Part shown: positions 11,380 to 23,599 of the stretch, piece by piece
Layout of the letters: each line of letters begins with the position of its first letter
Numbering within the stretch: position 1 is the first letter of the stretch
DNA from: Ctena decussata
Lineage: Eukaryota > Mollusca > Bivalvia > Lucinida > Lucinidae
Length of the DNA stretch: 64,000 nucleotides
Assembly (NCBI GenBank): GCA_963989385.1
Contig: OZ022502.1
Location: forward strand, 46,865,454 to 46,929,453
Direction: 5' to 3'
The notes under the pieces: model-generated
Databases searched by the model: none
Seen by the model: the letters and a program-made list of their open reading frames with translations, nothing else
What the model was told of the DNA's origin: nothing
Position numbers and translations under genes: made by a program

Positions 11380-13290
11380 TCCCCGTATGTCCTGCGTGAT
11401 GGTATGACATGTAATACTAATGGTTGTAGAGCCTGAAAAGTCTGTGGATTTCAGTTTTTGCTATACTAACATATTTGATAAGGCACTATTATTTTTGAAT
11501 CCGGTGTAAGTTTTTGTTAAGAATTTTGCCCGCAAAACAAAATTTTGTTACATGTACGCACGTTTTATTTTGCGGACAAAATGCGAAGCGCAAACTAATT
11601 GCGAGCATAACTGCTGTTTGTCATTCATGACAATTTATTTATGTTTTTATCAAATTAGTTTTGTTTGCTTTGGAGTTCTGATGTTCTGAGAAGAAATAAT
11701 AATAATAGTAATAATAACAACAGAGATGATATTTTTTCCTATGTCGTTATCCGTCAAAATTCTGCACATACCGAGGTGCTTGTGGTCGGGCGATGTTGCC
11801 GGGTAGTTTTCAGTGTCAAGTAGTCCGACTAATTTGGAAACCAGTTGAGCAAGGGCCTACTGTGCATGCAGTAGGTGCGGGTGGGGATTTTACAGTTTAT
11901 TCTCCCCTAGCATGTCTTTTCTTTCTCCATCTCTCTGGATGACGGCTCGATATACAATGTAGACTGAAATATTTCAGGAAGCGGAAGTCCTTGGGGTTCC
12001 ACTACACACAATCTATCAATATCACTCTCCGTTCATGCTGATATGACTTAAATACTGTTGAAACGGACATAAAAATCAAAAGTTATGCGAGACTAAATTC
12101 TGGCCTGTTTTGGTAACCTCCCCATAAAAATTTAACACTAACGTTAGCAATTCAACGAGTGATCATAGATTTAGGAGCATTTTATTATTTTTTTGCCACT
12201 AAGTTAATTGCTTAAATATTCTTTTATAGTAAAAAGTGACATGCACGTTTTATTTGAATTTTTTGTCATCTACATACTAAATAAATAAATAAATTATATG
12301 GAACTCAAAGTCTCTTCTTTGAATACGAGAGAACACGGACAGACTCGGTGCCAGGAGGCGCATCTGATGAATTTGTTCCATTGAGCCTTATGAGAAACAT
12401 CGTTTTGAGAGCTGGAAAAAAGATAATAATAATAATAATAAAGAAATAAAAATAAATAACTATAAAGATATGCACGAGTATACCACGTACAGAATCGCAC
12501 ATTTCGAATGCTCCGTTACGCATACAGCAACTGATGATTTGAAGAACAAAGTGAAATGTCATCGGGAGCTTCGTTAAACAAATATTTGAAAACAGTCTTC
12601 GCGATATAGCAATAAAAGCAGAAGCACACTTTTCATGATTGAACATTTATAGCTCTTATATTTAGATATTTAGCTGTCTGAAAGAAATGTACATTTACAT
12701 AAAAACATTCTTTCATTGATGCACGTTTCATGCCAGGCTCTACAAGCTGCTAAAGTATCCTTTCGTTCATGCATTATGTGGCCAAATTGCGGGGACCTAC
12801 AAGTGATAAAAATATTAGTACGGTATCGCATTCCATAAGTCTATGACATTGATGTTTGATGTGCAGACCCAGATCAGACTGCTCCTGGGTCTACTTTGTA
12901 TGCTATTTCATCTGCATCTTTGAGGTACATGCACATTACTTTAATTAATATTTTTTCAATATTTCCGTAGTTCCATAGTCCCCCCCCCCCACAATCCACT
13001 CCCTCCCTCCCCCCCCCCCCCCCCCCCCCCCCTTGACAGACGGTTCTTAAATACGCTTACTGCAGCTTGTCATGAATCAGTCTGAAATTTTGCAGGTTTC
13101 TGGTCTACAAATTCTCATGTGAGTTGGGCGTTATGGTTACAACTTTTTACTTTTATTGCTTTTGCAAACGGGGTCAGAAGACCAACCTAGCAGGTGCTTT
13201 ATTTATGCCATTTCTTTTAGCGATTTCCGATTTGCATTTATCATTCTGGAACTCACTTCACATACTTCTTTAACATGTGAAAAGGGAAAA
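11380..13290. other. Unassigned DNA with one SINE-tail block
   Basis: At 11985-12110 lies a diverged copy of the SINE-tail block seen at 5713 ('GGGGTTCCACTACACACAAT' and 'ATGACTTAAATACTGTTGAA'). AAT-rich microsatellites sit at 11694-11720 and 12421-12460, and a poly(C)-rich tract at 12977-13032. The 113- and 68-codon minus-strand frames at 12294-12646 run through the AAT repeat and carry no motif. Confidence 0.5.
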
Positions 13291-13495
13291 GGAGCCCCGG
13301 TAGCTCGGTGGGTTATGCACTGACCTACTGACCTAGCGGACCGGGTTCGAATCCCGCTTGAGGCGAGAATCTTTCCTACCGTAAACGGGGTTCCATTGCA
13401 CACAGTCTTTCATTATCATATCTCATCGTCCTGATATAACTGAAATACTGTTGAAAATGACGTAAAATCACAAGTCATCCAGCCATCTATCCATT
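13291..13495 (+). mobile_element. tRNA-derived SINE
   Basis: The head 'GGAGCCCCGGTAGCTCGGTG' (A box) and 'CGGGTTCGAATCCCGC' (B box, 13342-13357) are followed by 'GGGGTTCCATTGCACACAGT' and 'CTGAAATACTGTTGAAAA'. The tail is shared with headless copies at 5713 and 11985. The head resembles a tRNA but lacks a proper cloverleaf. I found no clear target duplication. The minus-strand frame across it ('SSGIRTR') is the usual SINE artefact. Confidence 0.8.
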
Positions 13496-13499
13496 TACA

Positions 13500-14260
13500 T
13501 GCACAGTAAATATGTATATGGTTAGTGGAATAATGGTTGGAGATTTTTATCACTTTTTTCGCTTTGCAAACTTCATGGCTTTCTCACCTGCAATGCTTCT
13601 TTTACTACTCAGTGGACCCCTTACACCATACTCATACTTCTGAACAAAGCCGTTTTCCCCGTAAATCACTGTTTCTCGTCGAATTCGCCGAGTTTGGTTT
13701 GGGCGCAGCACAGCTGGAAGACCGTATTAATCCTAATAAACACCCCTGCTCTAATAAACGCCCCTTCAATGATGTTATATTATCTTGCATGAAAATCTTG
13801 TTTGCTTCTCTAGATAAGGTAGAACTTTGAAATGGGGTCTACTCTTGAATGAAAGAATTGCTCCTAGAAGATCAAGTTCTTTCCTTTAAGAGTTAAACCC
13901 CACCCCTACTGAGAAGGGAGGCAAATATTCAGAGAATACCCTTTAACCAACCTACTGTTTATAAGAGGTATTTTGGCAGAGGCTGATTCATTACATTTTC
14001 GGCTCTAATTAACGCCGCCCCGCCCCCTTCCCCACTTTCGTAAAATGCAACACCCCCGGGACGTTAAATATGATTCATACTGTATATACCTATTTATCGG
14101 CCAATTAACCTTGCGTAATCAGCTGTCTCTCACGGCAAGGTACTCTTTGCCAATGACGTCACCCAACGCTACATTGTGACGTAAGAAACCGTGACGTTAC
14201 AACTTGGCGCGTCTTTCTCAGTTATTTGTCATTGAAAAAAATGGAAAAGTTATTTTTTCA
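13500..14260. other. Unassigned DNA
   Basis: A 97-codon frame at 13537-13830 has no motif. Several TGACGTCA/TGACGT-like boxes (14154, 14176, 14192) could bind CREB/ATF factors, but no promoter context is visible. Confidence 0.4.
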
Positions 14261-14367
14261 CTATGGGCACAGCTGCCTTACAAAAAATATCTATTAAAAA
14301 TCGATAGATAATTACAAAATCTAAGCACTGTCAAAATATCTTTTTGTAAGGCGACTGTGCCCATAGT
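14261..14367. mobile_element. Short hairpin MITE
   Basis: 'ACTATGGGCACAGCTGCC' plus 'TTACAAAAA' at the left returns as its near-exact reverse complement at the right (14341-14367, 'TTTTTGTAAGGCGACTGTG' then 'CCCATAGT'). Arms are about 27 bp around a 53-bp AT-rich core. No clean target duplication. Confidence 0.6.
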
Positions 14368-14369
14368 CA

Positions 14370-15229
14370 AATTTGCGATCAAAGACGCGAAAACTCGCAG
14401 AAAACATCAAAATACACCTTCCCTACCCCATTATATCAGCCTATTACATAAAACAGGGAGGTTAGAATAGCAAAACAAGCGCTGATTCTAACAGTAGAGA
14501 TGCCAGACATGCAAACTAGCACAATGCCGCTGTTCTTAAGCGAGTTTGATTTTTTGCCAATTTACAGGGCCGATAAAGCAGGTTCACGAACCTTGTCCTT
14601 TGAAGCGTTAGGCTTGCCAACAATAAAATTGTTATTTCTGTGAGTCCTCATGTTTGTTTTATCTTTTTTGATTTTGATTCCTACGTTCCTGAGATATTAC
14701 ATTAATTTTATGAGCTAGGAATATTCCACGCAAACCCACCGATAAGTACCACTGTACTCTGAAAATTCATTAGATGGGGGCTGTGCCAATCCACGAGGGC
14801 AAGTTTGTGTTGGCACATTGTTGACCTGTGCATAGTTTAAGGCAGTAAGTAATCTTTTTTACATCTTGACATTATTTTCCAAGTGGATCTTGTAAAACAC
14901 CTATTCTTTATTGTCCTTGTTAAATGACAACACTCAAATGGCAAAATTACCTTAATTGCGTCCCATTTTACTATGTATGTTGTCAAGTCGCGTGTTGAAA
15001 GTGTGTTTACACAATAGATTCCTCCATCTCAATGCATAATTTGTTGTATTTTACGATTTCAAGCATTGGCTAGTTCAACAAAGATAAAATGAACAAAGTA
15101 TGGCATATTTCAGTTCAGCGACAGCGAATTTATTTGCAATTTTATCTCTGTTCGCCGATTTTCGAATGTCGGGGGCACTGTCCCAATTGTTGAGTGCCGT
15201 AATATTGGATGTGTATCCAGTCGTCGAGG
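14370..15229. other. Unassigned DNA
   Basis: No gene or clear repeat apart from the inverted partner (14562-14600) of the short block at 11007-11045. Confidence 0.4.
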
Positions 15230-15240
15230 TACAGCTGGGT

Positions 15241-15514
15241 TGGTTGGTTGGTTGATTTGATGCTTAACGTCCACGGTAAACAACTAAGGTCATGTCGGGA
15301 CGGTCAGTTAACCTAACCACACTATTCCTGGGCAGGCTTAGACCTCCTAAGCGGTTAACCAGTACTAAGTGCACATACTTTCGCCAGTAACTGACAACTG
15401 CCTTTCTTGAATCAGCGGAAGGAGAAACGAAAGTATGTGGCCAGACCGGGATTCGAACCCAGGACCTCTGACTTACGAGTCAGGTGCCCTACCGATTGCG
15501 CTACCCGGCCCGGC
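15241..15514 (-). mobile_element. Full-length tRNA-derived SINE with 11-bp target duplication
   Basis: On the minus strand it starts GCCGGGCCGGGTAGCGC (A box) and carries a Thr-like anticodon arm with TCGTAA in the loop and a B box 'GGGTTCGAATCCCGG'. It ends in a (CCAA)n-type tail (plus strand 'GGTTGGTTGGTTG'). It is flanked by TACAGCTGGGT at 15230-15240 and 15515-15525. The anticodon loop has six bases, so this is not a working tRNA. Length is 274 bp. Confidence 0.88.
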
Positions 15515-15525
15515 TACAGCTGGGT

Positions 15526-16305
15526 GCAGTAGTTGGGTGCAAAACATATGTTTTTGCCAAATTGACTTAGATAGGGTCCGTTTTCTGTGTGTTTAAAGTC
15601 CCTACTGCAGCTTATGTAGACGGGATGCTGTAGCGTTAAACTCTCCTGGTCATGGAGTGGAACGATGTAAAGAAGTGGAAACGGAATGCGGGTTAGCCAG
15701 TGATCTACAGCTTTTGTCACAAATGGACCTGTGCAAGCTAAGGTGTAATTTTGCATGTAATGGTCCCCAAAATAAACATAAATGGCTTCAGAACTCACAA
15801 AACTAAGATTTTACAAAGGACACAGTGGGTTTCAAAAGATAGATAACATTCAGGCGTCCAGACGATTTTTGAATAATTTTATTAGCATACAAACAGTAAA
15901 AATGGCAAAAAAGTGCTGTAATTTGCAGCCAACCATATTTTCATTGCTTTTCAAATGTATTTTTTTTGTCTTAGGATGACTAAAATCCCTCATTACAGGT
16001 TGCAGTGTGGTACAGTAATGTTTTACGGTTGCAGTGATGCATATAACTTATATATTGTATGCATATCCTTGACTACCTAACCATTTAAAAAACATTATAG
16101 CCATGTAATTTTTACAGTAGCTTGGTAATGCACTGTAAAACAAACTTTAAACTAACTGATGTATTGTTATTCTTTGATATTTTTTGCACTTATTTTACAA
16201 TTCATATCCCCTTTTCAGACTACGGGACAATAAACTTGGCTAAAGATGGAAATCTTTTCCTGCTACGAGCTTATAGTTACATACCCAAATTTCCGAAACA
16301 AAGGC
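15526..16305. other. Unassigned DNA
   Basis: Frames of 94 codons (15514-15798, minus) and 65 codons (15782-15979 and 16122-16319) have no recognisable motif. No repeat seen. Confidence 0.4.
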
Positions 16306-17861
16306 TGCCCCGTACGTAAGACAGACAGCAATCAGAGGCAGGCACTTGGCAGACAAATTATAGCTTAATATTAAAGATACATTACCATACATGGTCAATA
16401 ATTGGGCAGTGATTGAAAACTATCTATGTGCTATGCGCTTGGAAATACTAAAGGCAGTTGAAAAATCCCATACGTAAGATTTAATTTGTCCCGTACGTAC
16501 AGACTATTCACGAGCATTTCATGACTTCAATGGCAAAGCTAAATGGTGGGTTTTTTTAACAACCAGCATGCTGGTTACATGCTAAAGAGGTTTTTTTTCT
16601 AGTGGACAACTTTTAAGATTAAGAAAAGATCATGCTGAGGTAAAGTATCAAAATCAAGCTGAAATATCAATATTTCATTTAAATAATTTAACATCAAGAA
16701 ATTAGCATGGCGTTTAGATTCTGTGGATTACATATGGTGGTAGAGAAAAAATAAAAGCTTCTACATCGTTGTCGCTGGGACTGATGAGAAAATACTATGG
16801 ACAAAACATTTCTGTCCCATACGTAAGATTTTTATTTCCAACTCAGAAAGTTACTTCATGTTTCAGTCAGGTCATCTATTCCAGTGGAAAGCATAATATT
16901 TTGCAGGTAACCACTTATTGTGGCTTTCCCGGCAATATTTGACTTTTGATCTGCCATAAAACATGCATGTATTGACATATGAAAGCCAGCAAAATCATAA
17001 ACTTAATAATCTGCTTCTCAACCAAAATTCTGAAAAAAGTTAACCAATATATCAACACAAGCTATTTAATTTGCTCATGCAATACACAATAGACTATAAA
17101 ATAAATACAAGATATGTCTTCTATCTCTAGTTTTTGTCTTTCATTTCAAAATATTTGTCCCGCACGTAAGATTTATCAAAGATGCAATTTTGAAAAATTA
17201 GGGTTTACTCACATGTTTTAACTTAATCTACTTTCTTTTTAGCAGCACAGATTTTGATATATTACTTGTTTGGTACTGTCTGTAAACATTCACTGTAACC
17301 TTATGAGTTGAAAGCTAAAGTATCTTACGTATGGGACACAGATTGTGTGGGTCTATGGTAATTTTTTCAGAAGTTTGTCAAGGACAACCTTGTATATTAA
17401 TTTGTATCTGTTATTGCATGTTATGTATATAATTTCCAGCTGAGAATTACGTGGTTTTAGCTCAGTAAAGGAAACTTTAAAGCTAAAAAATATCCTGTCC
17501 CATACGTAAGATTATGACATACTGTATTGTTTGCATGAAATTTTCAATGCAAGTACAAAAGCTTGTCTTCTAATCTGCTACGTGTTCAAATTCAAAATAG
17601 CAAAAGGCCCCCTTGAAATTATACAGTCCTCAGAGGGATACTGTATTTCTATGTTAGAAACAATTTTGATCTTTCAGTCTATGAACGTTTTACACCCCAT
17701 ATAGGCCACTGGCTTGGACAAAAGCAGAAAGGACGATAATTGTGCCTGTTTTGTCTCACTATCTTGACAGTTGTATAAAATCATCATGTTTTGAAAATGA
17801 GAAAATTTTTGAAACTGAGTTTTGAGAAGTTATCTATTTAAAATCTTATGTATGGGACACA
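16306..17861. repeat. Cluster of eight copies of a 19-bp motif
   Basis: Consensus TGTCCCATACGTAAGATTT. Forward copies start at 16306, 16466, 16487, 16813, 17156 and 17496. Reverse copies lie at 17322-17338 and 17841-17861. The flanking sequence is not alignable between copies, so only the motif is conserved. Distances are 160, 21, 326, 343, 166, 174 and 345 bp, mostly near 170 or twice 170. No open frame carries the motif consistently. Confidence 0.8.
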
Positions 17862-18390
17862 CTTAATTTGAAGGTTAAGAACCACTATTCAAAAACTCAT
17901 TCTGTTCATTGGGCTGTGTTTTGATTTTTATAATTTTAGGGGCAAGCCAAAGTGTCAACTTATGAAGTTTTAACTCAGTTTCCTGGGCTATTTTTAAAGT
18001 TAATAGTAATTAATGAGCAATTTTTCTAAAATATTTGATACCCTGTATGTTTTGAGCATACAGTTTAAAGGCATTTTAAAGGCTGGTCTGTGTGTGTGTC
18101 TACTGAATGCGTGATAACACTTTCAAAACTGCCATTGAAAACACAATGGTAACACCGGTATGCTAAAATATGACTGGCCTCCTCCATCCCCTTTGGCTGA
18201 TATACATAAAAAAGGGGTCATAACAAGAAAAGAAAGCTAGAATTCGATAAACAGTGTTGTGAGATGGTGCATTTTTATATTCGTTGCTGTACACTCTCTA
18301 CTGATGTGGCTCTATTGATGATCCGTTTTTACTCTTTAAATTATGTTGGACTTGCGTCTTATTTACTTTAAAGTGCAAGTCGCACAAAAG
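17862..18390. other. Unassigned DNA
   Basis: No gene or repeat recognised between the 19-bp motif cluster and the hairpin cluster. Confidence 0.4.
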
Positions 18391-18528
18391 TACCCGACTT
18401 ATGGGTAAAAACAAGACGAATAATAACAAAGTACCCGACATATTGGTACAAAATACCCGACTTATGGGCACAGTGGTATTTTGCAAATACTCGACTAATG
18501 GGTACAGTGCCATCCCGACTATTGGGCC
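18391..18528. repeat. Five short hairpin repeats, consensus TACCCGACTTATGGGTACA
   Basis: Copies at 18391-18406, 18431-18450, 18454-18470, 18488-18505 and 18512-18528. Most can pair TACCC with GGGTA around a 6-7 base loop GACTTAT. Spacing is irregular (23-40 bp). A minus-strand frame here (18298-18594) repeats 'PISRV', which follows from the DNA repeat and is not taken as a gene. Confidence 0.7.
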
Positions 18529-18540
18529 AGTGCCCCAAAT

Positions 18541-19680
18541 AAATATTACTAGGCGTACAGTATGAAAATCTTGAATAACTTTCTTATTACACATCCCACA
18601 AATTCCTTACTTATAGATATTATGTACATCGATATTCTCTTTAATTTTCACTAGGAAAGTTTCCCTGACATTACCATAAATGAACAAAAAATATGTTTTA
18701 GCAGTATTTTGTTCAAAGAAATGTCATATGCTTACATAAAATGTACGACACTGCGGTAATGCTTTAATTTTCATGCCTGCAAATTGGCCAGACAAAGGAT
18801 GGGTATATCAGTTAAGCTACCCTGCCGTAAAAATATTTCAAAGAAATATATGTAAGAATACATACCGTTTTGATTATCCAGTAGAAAATAACCAACAATA
18901 AATAAAGCCCCCTTCGAGTGGTACAGCCCTCAACTACTGCAATTTCAGAGTATAGTGGTTCTTATCGGTGAAACCGAATAACCAAGTGCCTGATGAACCA
19001 AAGCAGGAGCAAGGGCTCGAAAGCAACCTGGTAAGCCCCCAGTAATTTCATTGCAGGCCGGCCTATGGCGGAACTTCTGTTTTGGTCCTTCTTAGTTGTT
19101 TCATGTGTTGTGTGTCGCTTTGACAGTTTTGATATATGGATTTTTATGTTAAGGCTAGCCCCGATATTACAAAATTGAAATTAGTCAAAAACAGATGGTT
19201 AATGTTTTACGTATAATTTGTTCTTATTGCCTGGGTTGGTGTTTTTTGTAAGACCTTGTGTGGGCGGTGGTTGTTTTGTTGGGTTGCACAACTAAGTATC
19301 TAATGAACCAAGGCGAAAAAAAGGGCGAGGGTTGGTCGACCACAAACCGGTCAGCAAGCTTGGTTGTTTTATGTGCAACTAGTTGTTACGTCTGTTATTG
19401 ATATATTGTTTTTTTTATCTGCAGGCTAGCCTGTTGAAGACCTACGTGGGAAATGGCTGTTCACATGGCTGCCGCTGGTGTTGTCCTTGATAATGACTAG
19501 TTGTCTGTTTCCCACATGGTGTCTTGGGTTGGATCTGGAATTGAATTGTGTCAGTACCTGAGAATGTTCCTCCTTCATTTTTTATTGAAGAAAGTATAAG
19601 AATAAAGAGAGAACAACACTTTTCTGGGAACTTTTTGCTAGTCCTTCGCATGGTTAACTAAATAACCAGATGAAGATATT
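18541..19680. repeat. Two diverged copies of a roughly 305-bp unit, otherwise unassigned
   Basis: 'GTGCCTGATGAACCAAAGC' at 18987 and 'GTATCTAATGAACCAAGGC' at 19295 begin similar stretches. Both run on through 'GGGC(T/G)CGA' and 'TTGATATAT' to 'AGGCTAGCC'. The minus-strand frame at 19442-19651 shows no motif. Confidence 0.45.
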
Positions 19681-20645
19681 TTGTCACTTAAGGTCAAGGT
19701 CATTCTATGACTGACCTTTGTTTAAGCTCACTGAGGTTTTGTCGCTTGTTTACATTTTCAAACATCGTCTTCCCTGAAGCCACTGGGCCGATTGAAGCCA
19801 TATTGCATATGGAGCTTACTGGGTCAAAGGATCCAAAGTTTCTTCAGTTAGTCTTGGTCACATGACCGAAATGGCCGCAACGACCATATATGGCAAAGAA
19901 AGCCTTCAAAAATCTTCACCTCCAGAAATAAAGACCAAATGACTTTGCGGCTTCGTATCTAGCTCTGGAGACTCGGGCTCATTATAATTTGTACAAATCA
20001 TGACCGTGCATTGAACTTGACATTATTTATAGCAAGGCCAATTTTGATGTGTTATGCTTTTATATGGGGAAATGCTAAAACAGTGAATTTCTAAGAAAAT
20101 GTGTAAGTCTAAGGTAAAACAATTGGCTATATGGTTAACTAAAGATACATGAAGGTATTATGTCGCTTAAGGTCAAGGTCATTCTTTGACCTATGTTCAA
20201 GTTTACTGACATTCTGTCGCCCGTCAACATTTTCAAACAACTTCTGCTCTAAAGCCATTGGGCTGATTGAACGCATATTTCATTTGGAGCATCAATGGGA
20301 CAAAGAAACCAAAGTTCGTTCAGATGGTCTCGGTCACATGACAAAGATGACCGCCACGCCCACATATGGTAAAAAACCCTCAAAAATCTTCTTATCCAGA
20401 ACCAAAGGCCCAAAGACCTTGTGGCTTGATATGTAATGTAGCATTGAGGACTCAGGCCCATCTTAGATTTTTACAAATCACGATCCTTCGTTTACCTTGA
20501 TTATTTTTATGGCAAGGTCAATTTTGGTGCGTTATGCTTTTACGTGGGAAAAATCTAAAAAAGTGGATTTTTCAAAAACCATTTAAATCTAAGGTATAAT
20601 ATTTGGTATATATGTTTAACCCAGAAGACGAATGGTCCTGTAGCT
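19680..20645 (-). repeat. AGGTCA-rich array, inverted units
   Basis: Two units of roughly 470 bp in the opposite orientation to 20650-23596. Plus-strand landmarks are 'TTAAGGTCAAGGTCATTCT', 'TTCAAACA(T/A)C', 'GGTCACATGACCGAAATGG' and 'AAATCTTC'. The array head, 'CTTACTCACCTGACACC', lies at 20644-20661. Confidence 0.8.
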
Positions 20646-20649
20646 TACT

Positions 20650-23596
20650 CACCTGACACCTTCTGTCAACAAACACAATTTGTCATTTTGCTCATTAGTT
20701 ACAAATTTGAAAAAAGTTCAAAGAATGACCTTGACGTTTGATAAACTTAGTCTTCATGTATTCATTCAGTCAACCATATTTTCAAATCATTATATCTAGG
20801 CTTAAAAAGTTTCCTTGAAATCAATTGTTTATGCGTTTTCAAATATAAAAGCATAACATACCAAAGTTGACCTTACCATAAATTAGGTCAAGGTCTTGAT
20901 TTGTATAAACTATGTCGGGCCCGAGTCCCCAATGCTACATACCATGTCACAAGGTCACTGGGACTTTGGTTCTGGAGATGAAGATTTTTGAAGGTTTTTT
21001 ACCATATATTGGCATGGCGGCTATCTTGTTCATGTGAGCATGACCATCATAACAAACTTTGGTTCCTTGAAGTCAGTGAAGCTCAATATGAAATACACCT
21101 ACAAATGGCCTAGTGGCTTCAGAAAGGAAGATGTTTGAATATATTGACAGGCGACCTAACCTCAGTGACCTCGAACAAAGGTCAAAGAATGACCTTGACC
21201 TTTTGCAACATAATATCTTCATTTGCTGATTTAATTTACCATATATACAAAATATATTACCTAAGACTTACTGAGTTTCTGAAAAATCCACAGTTTAAGC
21301 ATTTTCCCATATAAAAGCATAACACATCAAAACTGACATCGCCTTAAATTATGTCAAAGTCAATGCACAGTCATGATTTGTAAAATTTATAATGGGTCTG
21401 ACTCCCCAATGCTAAATACTAAGTTTCAAGATCATAAGGTCTTCGGTTCTAAAGAAGAAAATATTTGAAGAGTTTTTACCATATTTGGGCATGGGGGCCA
21501 TGTTAGTTGTGACAAAGACCCCTTTGATTTATTTGACCAGGTGGAGCTCGAAATGAAATATGGTTTCAAACGGCCAAGTGGCTTCAGAGGAAAAGATATT
21601 TGAAAATGCTGATGGATGACAGAATCTCAGTGACCTTGAACAAGGTTGAAGAATGACCTAGACCTTAGCAACATAATATCATTTGCTGATTTAGTTACCC
21701 ATATATACCAAATATTAAACCTAAGACTTACATAAATTTCTGCGAAATCCACAGTTAAAGCATTTTCCCAAATAAGAGTATAATGCATCAAAATTGACCT
21801 TGCCTTAAATCAGGCCAAAGTCAATGCACAGTCATGATTTGTAAACATTATGCTGGGCCTGTCTCCCCGATGCTACATACCAAGTTTCAAGGTCATAGGC
21901 TTTTCGGTTCTAAAGAAGAAAATAATAGAAGGGTTTTTACCATATATAGGCGAGGCGGCCATCTTGGTCATGTGACAAAGACCATCTGAACCCTTTAATT
22001 TCTTTGATCAAGTGAAGCTCCATATAAACTACGGTTTCAATCGGACTAGTGGCTTCAGAAGAACAATTGTTTTAAAATGCTGACGGGTGACAGAATCTCA
22101 GTGACCTTGAACAAAGGTCAAAAAATGACCTTGACACTTAGCGACATAATATCTTAATCTGCTCATTTATTCAACCTTATATACCAAATATTATACCTAC
22201 GACTTTAAATAGATTCTGAGACATCCACTGTTTAAGCATTTTCCCTTACAAAAGCATTACATACCAAACATTGACCTTGCCATTACTTAGGTTAAGGTCA
22301 ATGTACGGTCATGATTTGTAGAAATTATGATGGAATCGAGTCCTAAATGCTACATACCAAGTCACCAGGGCATTAGGCCTTTGGTTCTGAAGAAGATGAT
22401 TTTTGAAGGGTTTTTACCATATATGGGTGTGGTGGCCATCTTGGTCATGTGACCAAGACGATCTAAACAAACTTTGGTTCCTTTGGCCAAATGAAGCACC
22501 ATGTGAAATATGGCTTCAATCGTCTCTGTGGCTTCAGAGGAAAAGATGTTTGAAAATTTTGACAGGAGACAGAATTTCAGTGTCCTTGAACAAAGGTCAA
22601 AGAATGACCTTCACCTTAAGCGACATAATTTCTTCATGTGGTCATTTTGTTAACCAAATACACCAAATAGAATACTTAAGTGTTAAATAGTTTCTGTAAA
22701 ATCCACTGTTAACGCATTTTCCATTATAAAAGCATAACGTACCAAAGTTGATCGTGTTGTAAATTAGATCAAGGTCAACCTACGGTCATTATTTGTATAA
22801 ACTATAATGGGCTTGAATGCACAATGCTACATACCAGCTTTCAAGGTCATAGGCCTTTCGATTCTGGAGAAGATGATTTTTGAAAGGTTTTTACCATATA
22901 TGGGCGTGGCGGCCATCTAGGTCATGTGACCTAGACCATCTGAACAATATTTTATTCTCCTAACCTAGGAAGCCACCAACTGAAATATGGCTTTAATCGG
23001 CCCTGTGGTTACAGAGGGGAAGACGTTTGAAAATGTCGACAGAAGACAGAATTTCAGTGTCCTTGAACAGCCGTCAAAGAAAAACCTTGACCTTAAGAGA
23101 TATAATTTCTTCATCTGGCCATTAAGTTAACCATATATACCAAATATTATACCATAAACGTCAATAGATTCTGAGAAATCCACTGATTAAGCATTTTCCC
23201 ATATAAAAGCATAACGTACCAAAGTTGACCGTGTCGTAAATTAGGTCAAGGTCAACATACGGTCATCATTTGTACAAACTATGATGGGCTGGAATGCTCG
23301 ATGCTACATACCAAGTTTCAATGTCATAGGCCTTTCGGTTCTGGAGAAAAGATTTTTGAAGGGTTTTTGACCTATATGGGCGTGGCGTTCACCTTGGTCA
23401 TGTGACCCAAATACCCCGAACAAACTTTCGTTCCCCCGATTTAGGTAGGCTCCATATGAAATATGGCTTCAATCTCCCAGTAGTTTCAGAGGAGAAGATG
23501 TTTGAAAATGTTGACGACGGACGGACGGACGGACGACGAATGCCTGGCTATACTTTAAGCTCATCTATGAGCCTAAAGGCTCAGGGTGAGCTAATA
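20650..23596 (+). repeat. AGGTCA-rich array, six forward units of about 470 bp
   Basis: The landmark 'TTTTACCATATATGGGCGTGG' (with variants) recurs near 20998, 21474, 21938, 22418, 22888 and 23367, about 465-480 bp apart. Each unit has 'GGTCAAAGAATGACC' and 'CTATGACCGTACGTTGACC'-type blocks and 'GGTCATGTGACC'. The array ends in (GGAC)n and 'TTTAAGCTCATCTATGAGCC' plus 'TCAGGGTGAGCTAATAA' (23537-23596), the same terminal module as at 1645-1690. Open frames of 66-95 codons inside it are not conserved between units. Confidence 0.88.
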
Positions 23597-23599
23597 AAT

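Noticed and set aside
13291..13360. Possible functional tRNA gene
   Set aside because: A and B boxes are present but no cloverleaf forms, and the sequence continues into a SINE body shared with other copies.
10900..14640. A single large TIR element bounded by the 11007-11045 and 14562-14600 inverted pair
   Set aside because: The match is only about 35 bp with no further arm homology, no target duplication and no gene between.
15431..15514. Possible functional tRNA-Thr gene on the minus strand
   Set aside because: The anticodon loop has six bases, the 3' acceptor strand does not pair properly, and it is the head of a TSD-flanked SINE.
18298..18594. 98-codon hydrophobic protein with repeated 'PISRV'
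   Set aside because: The repeat follows from the DNA hairpin cluster; no family resemblance and no other gene signal.
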